A stretch of 64,000 bases of DNA. Origin: Knufia peltigerae (Eukaryota; Ascomycota; Eurotiomycetes; Chaetothyriales; Trichomeriaceae). The stretch lies in NCBI GenBank assembly GCA_030247855.1, contig JAPDRN010000009.1, forward strand, positions 124,001-188,000. Reading direction: 5' to 3'. The notes beneath the pieces are model-generated. The model was given only the letters and a program-made list of their open reading frames with translations, made no database searches and was not told the origin of the DNA. The number at the start of each line of letters is the position of its first letter. Position 1 is the first letter of the stretch. A program made the translations under genes and the position numbers. Below are positions 33,460 to 43,971 of this stretch, piece by piece.

Positions 33460-35297
33460 ATGTCGCATTTGTCACATTATGGCCGTGATGGAGGTGTCAT
33501 CAGTAAGATGTGCTGGGTATATAAGTATACGCTAGTCTGATAAGTCATACAGATTCCACACATTCTCCGATCTATCGTACACTTCCTTCAAAAGTGTGCC
33601 CATACACCTTGTCCTATCCTCCTACTCACCTTCTTGGTGCTCCTCAAGAGATTCGTGACCGCATATTCCAGCTCATCGATGAGGATATAGGCAACTCCTG
33701 CGCAAAGTCTCTTGAAAATCTTCCAATCACAGGCTACGAAGCATTGCCTCTTATCTGTAAGCAGTTGTACCTCGAGACCAGTACTACAAGCGACTGGTTG
33801 CCTCGCACTCGAATTGTACATCACAAGCAAGTCGGTCCGTTCTTGGACTGGGTTGTCTACAACACTCCAGCAATCCCCAAACTTCAAAGCCTGACCATTG
33901 AGCTACCGCATGATGGTTCGCCAACAATCTTCTCGCGTCTGGCAAAACTCCTTCAGCACGATCTTACTGGTCTCCAGGAGCTCAAGATCCTCGGCGTGGG
34001 TGCCGATTGCTACGGGGAAAAGACAAGTTGGAGAGATGAGAGATGTGGTAAGCACGATACTTCTACGAGCAAGACTAGCAGACGAAAGCTTTTGATCGAA
34101 GGTCAAGAATGGCAACGCAGAATTGCTGTAATCAATAGTCTGCAATGGCTCTCAGACCTCGAAGTCTTGGTCATTGACCATTTCAACCTGCCCGTGACCC
34201 AGACACATGTACTTAAGAACAAGCAACGTCTCCGACGACTCCGCATAGGAGCTGATGCGCGATCAATTCTTCATGGTGAAATGCGTCCAACCCTCGGAGT
34301 TCTCGGCTACCCACTCAAGGAAAGCGCTCCGGCACTGAAGGAAGTCAACTTGTGCGCCAATGGTGTCTTGTCGGCGTACGGTATCATTGAGAAAGTAGCC
34401 GAAACATTGGAGAAATTCACCTACACCGTTCCCGACAGCTACTACCAAACATCCGGAAGGATCAATTTCCTGGGCGAAGCAAGCATGATCTTTGGTACTT
34501 TGGGTCGGAGGAGCAAAAAGCTCCGAGAATTGCGCGTCTGCATTCATGGTGGTGTCTATGAAATCCCAGCGCACGGTAATTTCATCATGAACTTCAAGCT
34601 CGCTCTGCAACGAATGTCGGCGCTAAAGGTGCTCGAAATGCACATCCACCTAGAGTCACAGTGGCTCGCATCAGAGTTTATTCAAGCTGTGCCGCCATCC
34701 GTGCAACGACTCTACATCTCTGACCAGTTTTTCTGTAGGAGCAGGGTCAATTTCACAAACATTCTCAGCTGGCATTGTTGTCTTCCTGGTCACGACGAAG
34801 AGATCGAAAAGAACTTGGACATTACAAAGGAGATGGCGCGGGGGGACTTCATCTTACGCAATAATGACTTGGAATTCATTGAATACGAGTTTCATAGCAA
34901 TCTGACCTCTGAGCAGCGATGTGAGCTACGCCGCTTTCTCAAACTGAATGGCAGGCTCCTTGAACGCAGTCGCAACAAGCAGCTTTGCATGGAAATGGGA
35001 CAACGCATTCAGTATGCCATCTGTGAGGAGACTGCATTGTCCAACGATGTGTGGGAAGATGCCGAATTGCTCCAGGAGTGGCAGTTACCCACTTTCGCAG
35101 AGGTCGATGCTATTCGGAAGGACTTGGAGCAGTGTGGTCTGAAAGACACCGATTACTTCGGTATGGAGGATAGCGCCCAGGCAATTTTCAACAAAGAACC
35201 CCCTACGAAGGCTATTGATCTATCACCAGTGTCTTACCCCCACATTGTGGTTGTCGAATCCGAAGGCGTAGGGTCTGAACACTGGCTAAGTGGTTGA
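33460..35297 (+). CDS. F-box-like protein, function unknown
   Basis: Exons 33460-33502 and 33553-35297 give 595 residues. The main frame has no suitable ATG near its beginning; a 43-nt first exon, starting ATGTCGCATTTG and ending in a GTAAGA donor, joins in frame through a 50-nt intron with a TACAG acceptor. The resulting N-terminus carries LLGAPQEIRDRIFQLI (about 43-58), the typical degenerate F-box-like start of many Pezizomycotina proteins, and the rest has scattered Leu-rich segments (LQSLTIELP, LQELKILGV, LRRLRIG) resembling irregular leucine-rich repeats. Such proteins usually act as substrate adaptors of SCF ubiquitin ligases; no substrate can be inferred. No transmembrane or catalytic motif is seen. 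Confidence 0.75.
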
Positions 35298-35741
35298 TCG
35301 GGAAAAATCCTGGTATACGAGACTGGTGCTCAGCTATGCCGAGGGATAAGGTGAGGAAACTCGATGCTTTTGAGCGACTGCATCAACCATGGACAACTCT
35401 TCTGGAGTCATACTTTACGATCTAGGGGCGAGAACGCTCATGTCATTTGAGAATGGGTCATCTGGCTTCGGCAGCATGAGAGATACGACTAGGGCGGCCA
35501 GTAGAGTGATTTTTTCCGGGAGAAGGGTTTTGTTGACTTGATCAGAATGCAGAGTGCCACAAGGCGGTATCAATTGGTTATTATTTAGGTACTCAGCCTC
35601 GGGTAGTGCTGGTGTCCAGAGCAAAAAGTTCTTTACTTGAATTCAAGGGTACCGCTACCACGATTAGTAGGACAGGGTGCGAGGCTGCGCCAGGCTGACG
35701 AATCTAGTCTAGTGTAGTCACGTGACTGATTTCTCTGATTC
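35298..35741. other. Intergenic before the bZIP gene
   Basis: About 440 bp. It contains the perfect palindrome GTCACGTGAC at 35717-35726. No gene seen. Confidence 0.55.
35717..35726. promoter_or_regulatory. E-box palindrome GTCACGTGAC
   Basis: A perfect 10-bp palindrome containing CACGTG, the core bound by bHLH factors such as Cbf1 (RTCACRTG), lies 16 bp before the first ATG of the bZIP gene. Being so close to that ATG, it may mean that the translated start is further downstream. Confidence 0.45.
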
Positions 35742-37433
35742 ATGAAGGCAGCAACAGCGCCAAAATTTGAATCGGCTCGCCTCGTCAGTGGTCCCGGCAT
35801 TGCCAGCCCAACCGTCTACAGTCAGCCTAGCGAGTCAGTAATCATGCAGCATGACTTGAATACCTCAAGCACATCTTCGCCAGCAGGCAACGGCAATGGT
35901 TTCCCTCCCTCACCGCCTCAGGTAGGCCGGAAGAGAAAGGCACCCTCTGCTGGTTCGCGAGGTGTGGCAAGCCTCACCCCCGAACAACTCGCCAAAAAGC
36001 GCGCAAACGACCGTGAGGCACAGAGGGCGATAAGAGAACGGACGAAGCAGCAGATTGAGACTCTCGAGCATAGGATACAAGAGTTGACATCACAGCAGCC
36101 TTACCAAGAGTTACAGGCGGTCATCCGACAGAAGGATGCGATACAGGCCGAGAACGATGAGATCAGAAGGCGGCTCGCCTCGGTCATGTCTATTATCCAA
36201 CCTATCGTTGGAGCCCAAGGACTGACAGGTAGTGATTGCCCTGATACCAAAAGACTGGACTTTATTGACAAGTTTCACGCAGACCTTGCAACGGCGGCAC
36301 AACACAATGTACAGACTGCGCTAGGTCAGCAACCCGATGCGTTTCATCATAACAACATGCCAGCCTCGGATCCCTACTTGAACGGTCAGCAAGGTGGCCG
36401 GCAATTCACGACGTCTCCTAACATGTCTCATGGCCAGATGGACAATTCTGCATACCCATCGCCTTTTACGCAAGAAGAGCAAGGCAGTGATAACAACCGG
36501 GTATGGCCAGCATCGCGAGATGCTCTCACTCACCAGCGCGATAATCTCCAGCGCGGACTCGAGCTAAATGAATCTGGAGAGCGTCTGTCTTTCAATTTTC
36601 TGCTGGATAGCTTGGGCCAAAGAACCTCGAATCCAGCAATGCAACAGACAAGTTCGCCATCACGCCGTACCTCTGCTGCATATCCAGGTCCAGTTTCTGT
36701 CGTTTCCGAGAGCCAAATCCAGACACCTTGGACGACACTTCCGAAGAACGTGGCACCCACATGCCCTCTCGATGGACTCCTCCTCAATTTCCTCCAAGCC
36801 CGTCAACGCGACAATTCAAGTCCTGACGCAGTCCTCAACCCTCATCCCTCTGTGACCTCACTGCTCAATCCATCGGGTGACCACCGGGTTGATCCAGTCT
36901 CGCAATTGATGGCAGATATCATCTCTAAATTCCCCAACATCTCCGAGTTGCCCGAGCGAGTAGGGACGCTCTTTTTGATGTTCATCCTGATGCGGTGGGA
37001 AATCAATCCAACACAGGAAAACTACGAACAGATGCCCGAATGGATGCGACCTATCCCAGTACAACTGTTTACACCTCATCCAGCGTGGATCGACCACCTC
37101 CCTTGGCCACGTATGCGGGAAAGATTGGTTATGAATTACCACGACTACCCGTTTGAGAACTGGTTTATTCCATTCACGTGTGATTTGAATGTGAACTGGC
37201 CTTACGATGATGTGGACTGTCTGCTATCAACCTCTGAAAAGGCCGAGCCTGTCATGAACCCGGTCTTTGAGCGACACATACGACGACTCGAGAACTGGTC
37301 AGTCGGTTCAAATTTTGCAGCGGCATTTCCGTCCCTGGTGGATACGACGAGACTGAATTTGAAGAATAGGAAGGATGGTAAAGCGGGAGGGAACAAGACG
37401 GGAATTGGTTCTAAGGGAACCACGCATCCATAG
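35742..37433 (+). CDS. bZIP transcription factor with DUF3425 domain
   Basis: Single exon, 563 residues. A basic region at about 84-102 (KKRANDREAQRAIRERTK) is followed by a short zipper-like heptad stretch (about 105-145). The C-terminal third (about 395-520), with WMRPIPVQLFTPHPAWID, WPRMRERL and YPFENWFIPF, is the DUF3425 domain found with this bZIP type in filamentous fungi. The middle is Gln/Ser/Asn-rich and probably disordered. Members are nuclear regulators of stress or secondary metabolism, but the targets here are unknown. An alternative start at residue 35 (ATG 35844) is possible, given the palindrome close to the first ATG. Confidence 0.9.
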   Translation: MKAATAPKFESARLVSGPGIASPTVYSQPSESVIMQHDLNTSSTSSPAGNGNGFPPSPPQVGRKRKAPSAGSRGVASLTPEQLAKKRANDREAQRAIRERTKQQIETLEHRIQELTSQQPYQELQAVIRQKDAIQAENDEIRRRLASVMSIIQPIVGAQGLTGSDCPDTKRLDFIDKFHADLATAAQHNVQTALGQQPDAFHHNNMPASDPYLNGQQGGRQFTTSPNMSHGQMDNSAYPSPFTQEEQGSDNNRVWPASRDALTHQRDNLQRGLELNESGERLSFNFLLDSLGQRTSNPAMQQTSSPSRRTSAAYPGPVSVVSESQIQTPWTTLPKNVAPTCPLDGLLLNFLQARQRDNSSPDAVLNPHPSVTSLLNPSGDHRVDPVSQLMADIISKFPNISELPERVGTLFLMFILMRWEINPTQENYEQMPEWMRPIPVQLFTPHPAWIDHLPWPRMRERLVMNYHDYPFENWFIPFTCDLNVNWPYDDVDCLLSTSEKAEPVMNPVFERHIRRLENWSVGSNFAAAFPSLVDTTRLNLKNRKDGKAGGNKTGIGSKGTTHP

Positions 37434-37850
37434 TCATAATTGACTTGAGGTGTACCACAAGGGGATTTTTGTTTGTCGTGGAAATGTACTCCGTACAGAG
37501 AGCATGATACCCATTGTGAGATGAGGAGTTTCGGTGTTATTTTTACAATTAGCTACCGTGGCTAGCTTGAGTAGATATCTACAGTACCTTGGCTTGTTCC
37601 TCTGTGGGGTACTTTGGGTGTGGACACGATGTTATTGATTAGCAACATGGATATCCATACTATTTGAGAAATATAGACAGTCATAACGTGGTAACTTGTG
37701 TACCTAGTAAAATGATATGTAACCAGCACAAGGTATGTACCACTGTTCCGATTCGAATTTGATTCATCTCCCGTTCGATTGGCTGGTCGTTTGCATCCGT
37801 TCTCCGTCGCCTGTCGTGCAAGTGCCGATGTCTACTTAGTTCCGAGGTCG
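37434..37850. other. Convergent intergenic region (bZIP / aldolase-like)
   Basis: About 417 bp of 3' flanks with GTACTCCGTAC at 37486-37496. No gene seen. Confidence 0.55.
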
Positions 37851-38917
37851 TTACTTCAAGAAGGCCCCTTTCGTCTTGGCCAGCTGTTCGTCGTAATAAC
37901 CCTGAAAGGCCAACCAACCTTTTTCGTCGGTCCCGACCTGGGAGTAGCTGAACTCGGCCTCGTCGTCACTGATGAGCTTCTTCCGGTGGCCCGACCCGGC
38001 ACTGGCGGCGTCGGCCAACAACTGGGCGTGGCAGGTCTTGTCGAGGCTGATGAACCAAAAGGCGGCGGCGTCGACCGTCTTTGCGCAGGTCAAGAGGCCG
38101 TGGTTCTGAAGGATGACCGCCTTGCCGTCCCCCAGGGCGGCCGCGATGCGCCTCCCTTCCTCCCGGTCCAACACGACCCCGCCGAAGTTGTCGTAGACCC
38201 CGTGGGACTTGTAGAACCGTAGGGCGTCCTGGGTCATCATGTCCAGGTGGCGACCAAAGACCGAAAAGGCCTTGCCGTAGACGCTGTGGGCGTGGCACGC
38301 GGCGTGGACGTCGGGTCTGGCCTTGTGGATCTCCGAGTGAATGGCGAAAGCCGCGGCGTTGATCTAAAGACAGGAACGACGAGGGGGTGAATATGTCTTT
38401 GTCGTATAGGTCGCCGGACAGGGATGGTGAGGTGGGAGTGGGTGTGAGTGGTAGGTGTCGGGAAAGAGAGGACGTACAGGTTCATCACCCATGACGACTT
38501 GACCATCTTCATTCACCAAGATCAAATCCGAAACGCAAATTTGTGAAAAGTGCATCGACAAAGGATTTAACCCTGAGGTTATATATATATATATATCGTT
38601 GATCAGAAGAATCAAATCTCGTATTTGTATATTATGAAGAAGAAAAAAAAGGTTTCTCAAAACTCACAAAAATGATCGGTCAATATGGGATCACGGACAC
38701 TGATGTGACCCGCCACACCTTCGTCGAAACCACGGTCGGCAAAGACTCTGAAAGCCGCCGCCAGATGTTGTTTGCGGTACAACCTCTCTTCCTCTAGAGA
38801 CTCGTACTGAGGGGGGGCCCTGATCTTGAGGTTCTTACCCGAAACCGTCTTGCCGAGGGCTCCAACGGTACGGTTCTCCTTGGAGGACGAGTCGTAGACG
38901 TCCAGAGCAGGTGCCAT
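37851..38917 (-). CDS. Class II aldolase/adducin-fold protein
   Basis: Exons 38917-38668, 38572-38478 and 38363-37851 give 285 residues. Introns are 95 and 114 nt with GTGAGT and GTACGT donors. The protein matches fungal class II aldolase/adducin-domain proteins: GVAGHISVRDP (about 68-78), WLNPLSMHFSQICVSDLILV (about 84-103), zinc-ligand segment HAACHAHS, and QNHGLLT with a further His. The metal-binding His set looks intact, so an enzymatic role on a sugar phosphate or hydroxy-acid is plausible; the substrate is unknown. The last exon is very GC-rich at third positions, unlike its flanks. Intron 1 holds an (AT)8 run, and the leader ends in a (CAT)n tract touching the start codon. Confidence 0.9.
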
Positions 38918-39894
38918 GATGATGATGATGATGATGATGACGACGACGAAGATCTCTATACTTGTTCTCTTTATCGACTTCCGGTTCGTACTGAAGTAGA
39001 ACAGTAATAGTAGTCAAGAGTGAATGATGGGTGGCGATTGCGATTGAGATTGCGAATATCCCCCCTCGTATATACTCCGTATGGTCTCCCATAGATCGAC
39101 TCCCCCCCCCCCCCAATAACTCCGACCCATCGGTACGGGAACAAAACTGCGGGGAAAAGATAAGCCGCAAGGAGTATGAATACATCAATCAATGGGGGAG
39201 TAAGAGGTATTAACGAGAAGTACTCCGTACTCCGTACTCGTAGCGAATTTATCCACCCGCAAAAAGTCATGTCGATCAATCTTTCCGACGGAAAGACCAG
39301 ACCATGAGTTTGAATATCATTGGTACAAGCCCCCGGTCCTCACAACGATGAATGTCTTCTCGAAATACCCTTACTCCTCCTTGCTGATCTCCAAACCACT
39401 CTTACTCTAACGTCCATATGTTAACCGATGGGATGCAGTCATTGTACACCAGTCACCCAGAAACCATCCAGAATACGAGACAACAACAACTCAAGAAACG
39501 ATTCATATTTCAAAAGGCATATCATATCAATTTCTATACCTTCACAAAGCTACTATCCCTCTTCATAATGGATGCTTCGTGCTTTGATTAAAGGGTTGAA
39601 AAGCCGAGTTGGTATCTCAATGAAATACTCAATACTCTGTAGGTGAATTTAGAATATTATACTTGGACTTGAACCACCATTTTACAGTCAAGACATCCTT
39701 ACTTCTTGTCTCAAAGTCTTGCCGCCTTTTCTGTACTAAGGGTGTTCTCCCGCGCCGCCTCTCAAGATTAGTGTTGTAAAGGTAAATAAGATGCTGCGTG
39801 GGTATCGTTATATGGCTGGAACGCTTGTCAAAGCAGTGTCTTGCCCACAATGAGCCGTGGGCATTTCCTTTTTCTCTCAAAATCCAAGCTGGAC
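38918..39894. other. Intergenic with simple repeats (aldolase-like promoter, 3' flank of the 533-residue gene)
   Basis: About 980 bp. Contains a (GAT)n tract at 38918-38940 abutting the aldolase-like start, a run of 13 C at 39102-39114, and TACTCCGTA elements at 39073-39081 and, doubled, at 39220-39237. No gene seen. Confidence 0.6.
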
Positions 39895-41496
39895 TTAGGC
39901 TTCCTCATCACACGAAGCTGGGGCTGATGTCGGGCTAGGACTGTCAGGAGGTGTTATGGCCTTTGCCCGCTTGGATGGGCTTCCCAGTGGACCGGCAATC
40001 ATCATCCTTCTTGACGGACTGGGAAGTGGAGGAGCTGGGGAATTTCGTCTTGCCGGACTCGACAGGGGGCTCGCCATTGCAAGACTTCTTGCACGGGCAT
40101 GAAGTTTTCGTTCCTCTTCACCGTTCCAATCTCTAGTCAGTTCGGCACGAACTCCATTGCACCACTGTCGGACCACTTCCTCGAATGCTGTCCAGGTCGC
40201 ATCGGTGTCGACCTGATTCGCTACTGCCATGACGTCCAACCTGAGTCGTAGTTCCCATCTCAGCTCGGCCGCCTTCATCCAGTAGCGTAGGTTGTCGGCT
40301 CGTCGATATGGCTTTGCTATGTCTTCATGAAAAGACTTGATGTAGTCGAAATGCTTCTTAGATCGATGGACAGCAGCGTTGTGGATTTGAACAAGATATC
40401 TCCCGTCAGCGAGGTGTCGAAAGTAGTCGGGATCGTTGTCGAGTTTCCCATCTGCGGGATTCTGACATTGTCCTTTCAAGAGAAAATTCAGGAAATTGAT
40501 ATCCCGTTCTCGGTCCTTGTTGATCCACTTGCCGTCATCCATCCAATGCCAGTCCCTTCGTTCCTTCTTGTCGGCCTCTTCCAATTTGGCTTCCTTATCA
40601 ATCATCATGCCAACATCGCTGACCCAGACCAGTACAGCCAATCGCTCGTCTTCTCTAAAGCCACCGGAGAAGTTGCGTGAGGCACACTTCTTCAAGACAT
40701 CCAGGACAGAATGCAAATCTTTCCGTAATTCTTGGTCCGATCGGATCGAGTTAAGTCTTTGCGGGTTGGGGTGAAGTGTGTAGTATACTCTGGCGGCACG
40801 AATGGCTTGGGTTGTGGTATCAAGCACATGCAGACCCTGTATCTCATGAAACCCTTCGGTCTGGTCATCGGGCTTCTCCATCGCCGTGCGTTCACAGGAT
40901 TCGACTGCTTGTAATGCATTCTCAAGAGCCTCGACCAATTCTCTTTTCATGGTTTTCTGATCAGGTGGAGGGGCAACATTGTTCGGTCGGTGACTATAGG
41001 TTGAAACCGTAGGAGGCAGCATCACATCCGCACCCTCTTCTTGGGCAGCTTCCCACAGGGCTTGTGCTTCATCATCAATAGGCGACTCAACCACAGTCTG
41101 ATCTCCGCCCAGGGAGGACTTGGGAATATCATATTCTCCATTCTGTTTCTTTTTGGCCAACTGCCCGCCTTTCCCGTCCAACAAACCAGTCCGGGCAAAG
41201 TAGTATTGTAGATGGGCAATGCTCCCTAAACTCATGACACTTTCTCGGTTTTTGGCAGAGTCGGCGAATTGAGCCCCTTGTGGTCTGACATATCCGCGCC
41301 TTCGAGAAGCAGCCTTGGATGCGGTGGAAGCACCCGATGAGGACGATATGCTGGAGATGGAAGAGATACCCGAACAAGATCGCAAGCTGGCCGTGTCTGG
41401 CGTAGGTAGTAGAGTTGGGGAAAGAGTCGGCGAAGGAGAAGCCACGTCGGCTGAGGGAGATTCGACGTTGGTGCTCATGACGCTCATGACGCTCAT
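39895..41496 (-). CDS. Conserved-looking fungal protein of unknown function
   Basis: Single exon, 533 residues; I do not recognise the family. A Ser/Thr/Pro-rich N-terminus (1-75) leads to a helical central region (about 90-470) rich in Trp, charged residues and Leu, for example DWHWMDDGKWINKDRERDIN and FLNFLLKG, with no membrane segment. It ends in a tail of repeated SP/SPSRR motifs (about 480-530) that could be proline-directed kinase sites and includes basic patches (RRMM, SKRAK) suggestive of nuclear targeting. Low-complexity ends around a well-ordered core argue that it is a real gene. The first nine codons repeat Met-Ser-Val, offering three in-frame ATGs (41496, 41487, 41478). Confidence 0.75.
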   Translation of the reverse strand: MSVMSVMSTNVESPSADVASPSPTLSPTLLPTPDTASLRSCSGISSISSISSSSGASTASKAASRRRGYVRPQGAQFADSAKNRESVMSLGSIAHLQYYFARTGLLDGKGGQLAKKKQNGEYDIPKSSLGGDQTVVESPIDDEAQALWEAAQEEGADVMLPPTVSTYSHRPNNVAPPPDQKTMKRELVEALENALQAVESCERTAMEKPDDQTEGFHEIQGLHVLDTTTQAIRAARVYYTLHPNPQRLNSIRSDQELRKDLHSVLDVLKKCASRNFSGGFREDERLAVLVWVSDVGMMIDKEAKLEEADKKERRDWHWMDDGKWINKDRERDINFLNFLLKGQCQNPADGKLDNDPDYFRHLADGRYLVQIHNAAVHRSKKHFDYIKSFHEDIAKPYRRADNLRYWMKAAELRWELRLRLDVMAVANQVDTDATWTAFEEVVRQWCNGVRAELTRDWNGEEERKLHARARSLAMASPLSSPARRNSPAPPLPSPSRRMMIAGPLGSPSKRAKAITPPDSPSPTSAPASCDEEA

Positions 41497-42252
41497 GACG
41501 GTGCAGCCGAGGAAGAAAATAAAAACGCTGTGGTCACGTAGGATATAGGGAGGGATCGTTGTGATTACATCGACGCACCGGCGGTCGAGGTATCTATGAT
41601 AAGTGTTTTTGAACTAATATGCGGCGGAAGACGAAGAAGCTGACGAGCCAGACATGGATAAAAGAATGGGAGCACTGGTAACGAGGTAACGAGGTAACGA
41701 GGGCCACAGGTAGAAAGTGTCTCGGAGCACAGACAAGTTGATCGAGGCAGATGGAAGATGGAAGCGAGATGAAATTGGACTTTGGTGCCATTGGCCAGAG
41801 GCGAGAGATCCAGGGGTCAACGGCAGTCACAGGCGAAACTTCAAACCACAGAGTCGGTACAGAGACTACGGAGGTCTTTTTCATTGCATACTCGGTGATG
41901 TGATATCAACAAACAGATATGAGCTTCAATCTCAGACCATGTGAAGCTTTGGTATAGGTGACAGTTTGACTGCTGTACGTACAGAGACTGCACAGGCATC
42001 CGATGATTGTTGACATTTGCCGGACTCGGCACCATACAACGCGTTCGTTAAAGCTCCGCATACAGTACGGTTCGTACGGGGATTAATACGGGCAGGAATT
42101 TTGCACTGGGCTTGTGGCGTCATACTTCACATAATGTCATCAAATTCATCACTTTGACATGCCCCGCGCCAATATGATGAAGCCAGAGTAAATGAGAAGA
42201 TGCAAATTCCTACATCACAGAAGCGCATCATACAATCACAAATACCTCCTTA
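41497..42252. other. Intergenic (divergent promoter, 533-residue gene / acylphosphatase)
   Basis: About 755 bp. It has three exact 8-bp tandem copies of GTAACGAG at 41678-41701. No gene seen. Confidence 0.55.
41678..41701. repeat. Tandem repeat GTAACGAG x3
   Basis: Three perfect adjacent 8-bp units in the promoter-side DNA of the 533-residue gene. Confidence 0.85.
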
Positions 42253-42644
42253 ATGCTCAGCATGTCGAAACGAATCTCATTCAAGGTATCAGGCACTGTT
42301 CAGGGAGTAGGATTCCGGTAAGTACTACTCCGTATCGAATATTTGTATCAATCGAGGCACAGATTGACCATGATGTCTAGGGACTTTACCCAACGCAAAG
42401 CCACGAGTTATGGATTGACGGGGTTTGTAAAGAACACTTCCGATGGCCGGGTATGTTGTAGCATCACCTAGCCATGCATGTCCTTATTGACACAATCCAG
42501 GTAACAGGAGAAGCCCAAGGATCTGAAGACGCTCTGAAGAAGTTAAAAGCCGCGCTCAATGATGGCCCTCGATCTGCCCACGTTGTGAAAGTCGAGGTCA
42601 ATGAGATCGAGTCTAAGAGTGGTGAGAAATCTTTCGACGCATGA
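42253..42644 (+). CDS. Acylphosphatase
   Basis: Three exons, 42253-42317, 42381-42450 and 42501-42644, give 92 residues, the normal size for the family. Introns are 63 and 50 nt (GTAAGT/GTATGT donors; CTAG/CCAG acceptors). The phosphate-binding loop TVQGVGFR holds the catalytic Arg22, and VKNTSDGRVTGEAQG holds the catalytic Asn40, corresponding to Arg23 and Asn41 of the human enzyme. Splicing was needed to see the gene. A second in-frame ATG lies at 42262 and could be the real start. The enzyme hydrolyses carboxyl-phosphate bonds such as acetyl or acyl phosphate in the cytosol. Intron 1 contains a copy of the TACTCCGTA element. Confidence 0.92.
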
Positions 42645-43971
42645 CATGGTCCCGTCGAAGAACAACTCTGCAGTTGCATACCTATGTTGCGTAGTATTCG
42701 GTCTCCTCGAGTCGAGTCATTCAATTGATACAGTCGGTCTAGGCCAAATAGATTTCTCCTTGCAGCAATGGGACATTCTTGTCATGACTATAATTGTCAG
42801 CCCTGACATGGGAAGGTTCAAGTCCTCGTTTAAGGGAGAGTCAAAGATGGATCTGTTTCCTTTCACTGGGTTCTCAAACTCTTGCTAGAATTTCATTGGC
42901 ATCTCTTCTCTAGCGACCTGCGCCACACAGTCTGCGCCAATTCCCATAGCGAAACCCCGTACTTTTGCATTGACAGTCGCCGGTATGAAGAAGATGTGAG
43001 GGAAATATCGACAATAATAGCATCGAGAAGAGTCAGATTCGAAAATTGGGTCGAAGTTGTGACTTGTGACAATTTTCCAAGGTCATTCACGCTCAATGCT
43101 CCGAATATTGCCGAAGATTCGCTGAGGCTGACCTGTTTCTTGCGTCACATTGGGCAAACCCCGAGTTTGTAGGTTGGTGCAGCCTTGTGCAACAAGGCTC
43201 AGCCTTCCTCCACCCGTTTTGTTCCGGCGCCGCTGAGAAATGTTTCCCGAGTACGTGGCACCAAGCAGTCCCCGAATGACACCAAACTTAGGTAACCTTT
43301 CGTTTTCTGGGAGATGAATAGGGAGGCGAGATCGAGCTTCTCCACGGTTCTTGTTGATGTTTTGGACCAGAGACACCTACTCCTGCCCTGCTAAGTACGC
43401 AGCTTGGATTATGAGCCTGCTGCTTCAGTGTAGTACGAGTACAGAGAGCATGATCCTATGCAGCCAGAAATCGAATTTGGAAGTAGCGAATGGACGGTGA
43501 GTCAGGAGTTGGTTGTGCTTAGAAGGACCGTCATACAGGGGTCGGAGCCTAAAAACAGTGCCTGGAACGCGGAAGAGCGGGCTTATCAGTGGGCAACGCG
43601 GCCTATATCGGCCAATATTGTAATCAAAAGGACCCCTTCTTCCTCCACAACGGGGCATCAATTCAGTCTAGTTTCCGTTGGCAATGTGTTCCGTGGCATA
43701 TGGCACGATCTCTATTCGAGAAAGATCAGACCCCGAAGCCTCCATTCCTGATCGAAAATGTCGCAAAGTGCACACGAGGGGCATGGGACTTGAGTTGACG
43801 CTTTGTGTGCCTGCTGGCCTATTCCGGACTGCTTTAAATTCATATAATAATGCCTTGTGCCTTCAAATGCCATCTATTGTTTCTGCTGAGCAAAGACCAT
43901 ATTGAAAGGTTCATATTGGCCAACACCCCAGACACTGTACACACACATTATTCATTGCTCCTTGACTGATC
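42645..43971. other. Large intergenic region (acylphosphatase 3' flank, AOX promoter)
   Basis: About 1.3 kb. Several short frames overlap in all phases, which is the signature of non-coding DNA. An AT-rich CATATAATAA lies about 125 bp before the AOX ATG. No gene recognised. Confidence 0.5.

Noticed and set aside
43458..43798. Overlapping plus-strand frames upstream of AOX
   Set aside because: Three overlapping frames of similar length, none with a recognisable domain or consistent splice signals; treated as non-coding.
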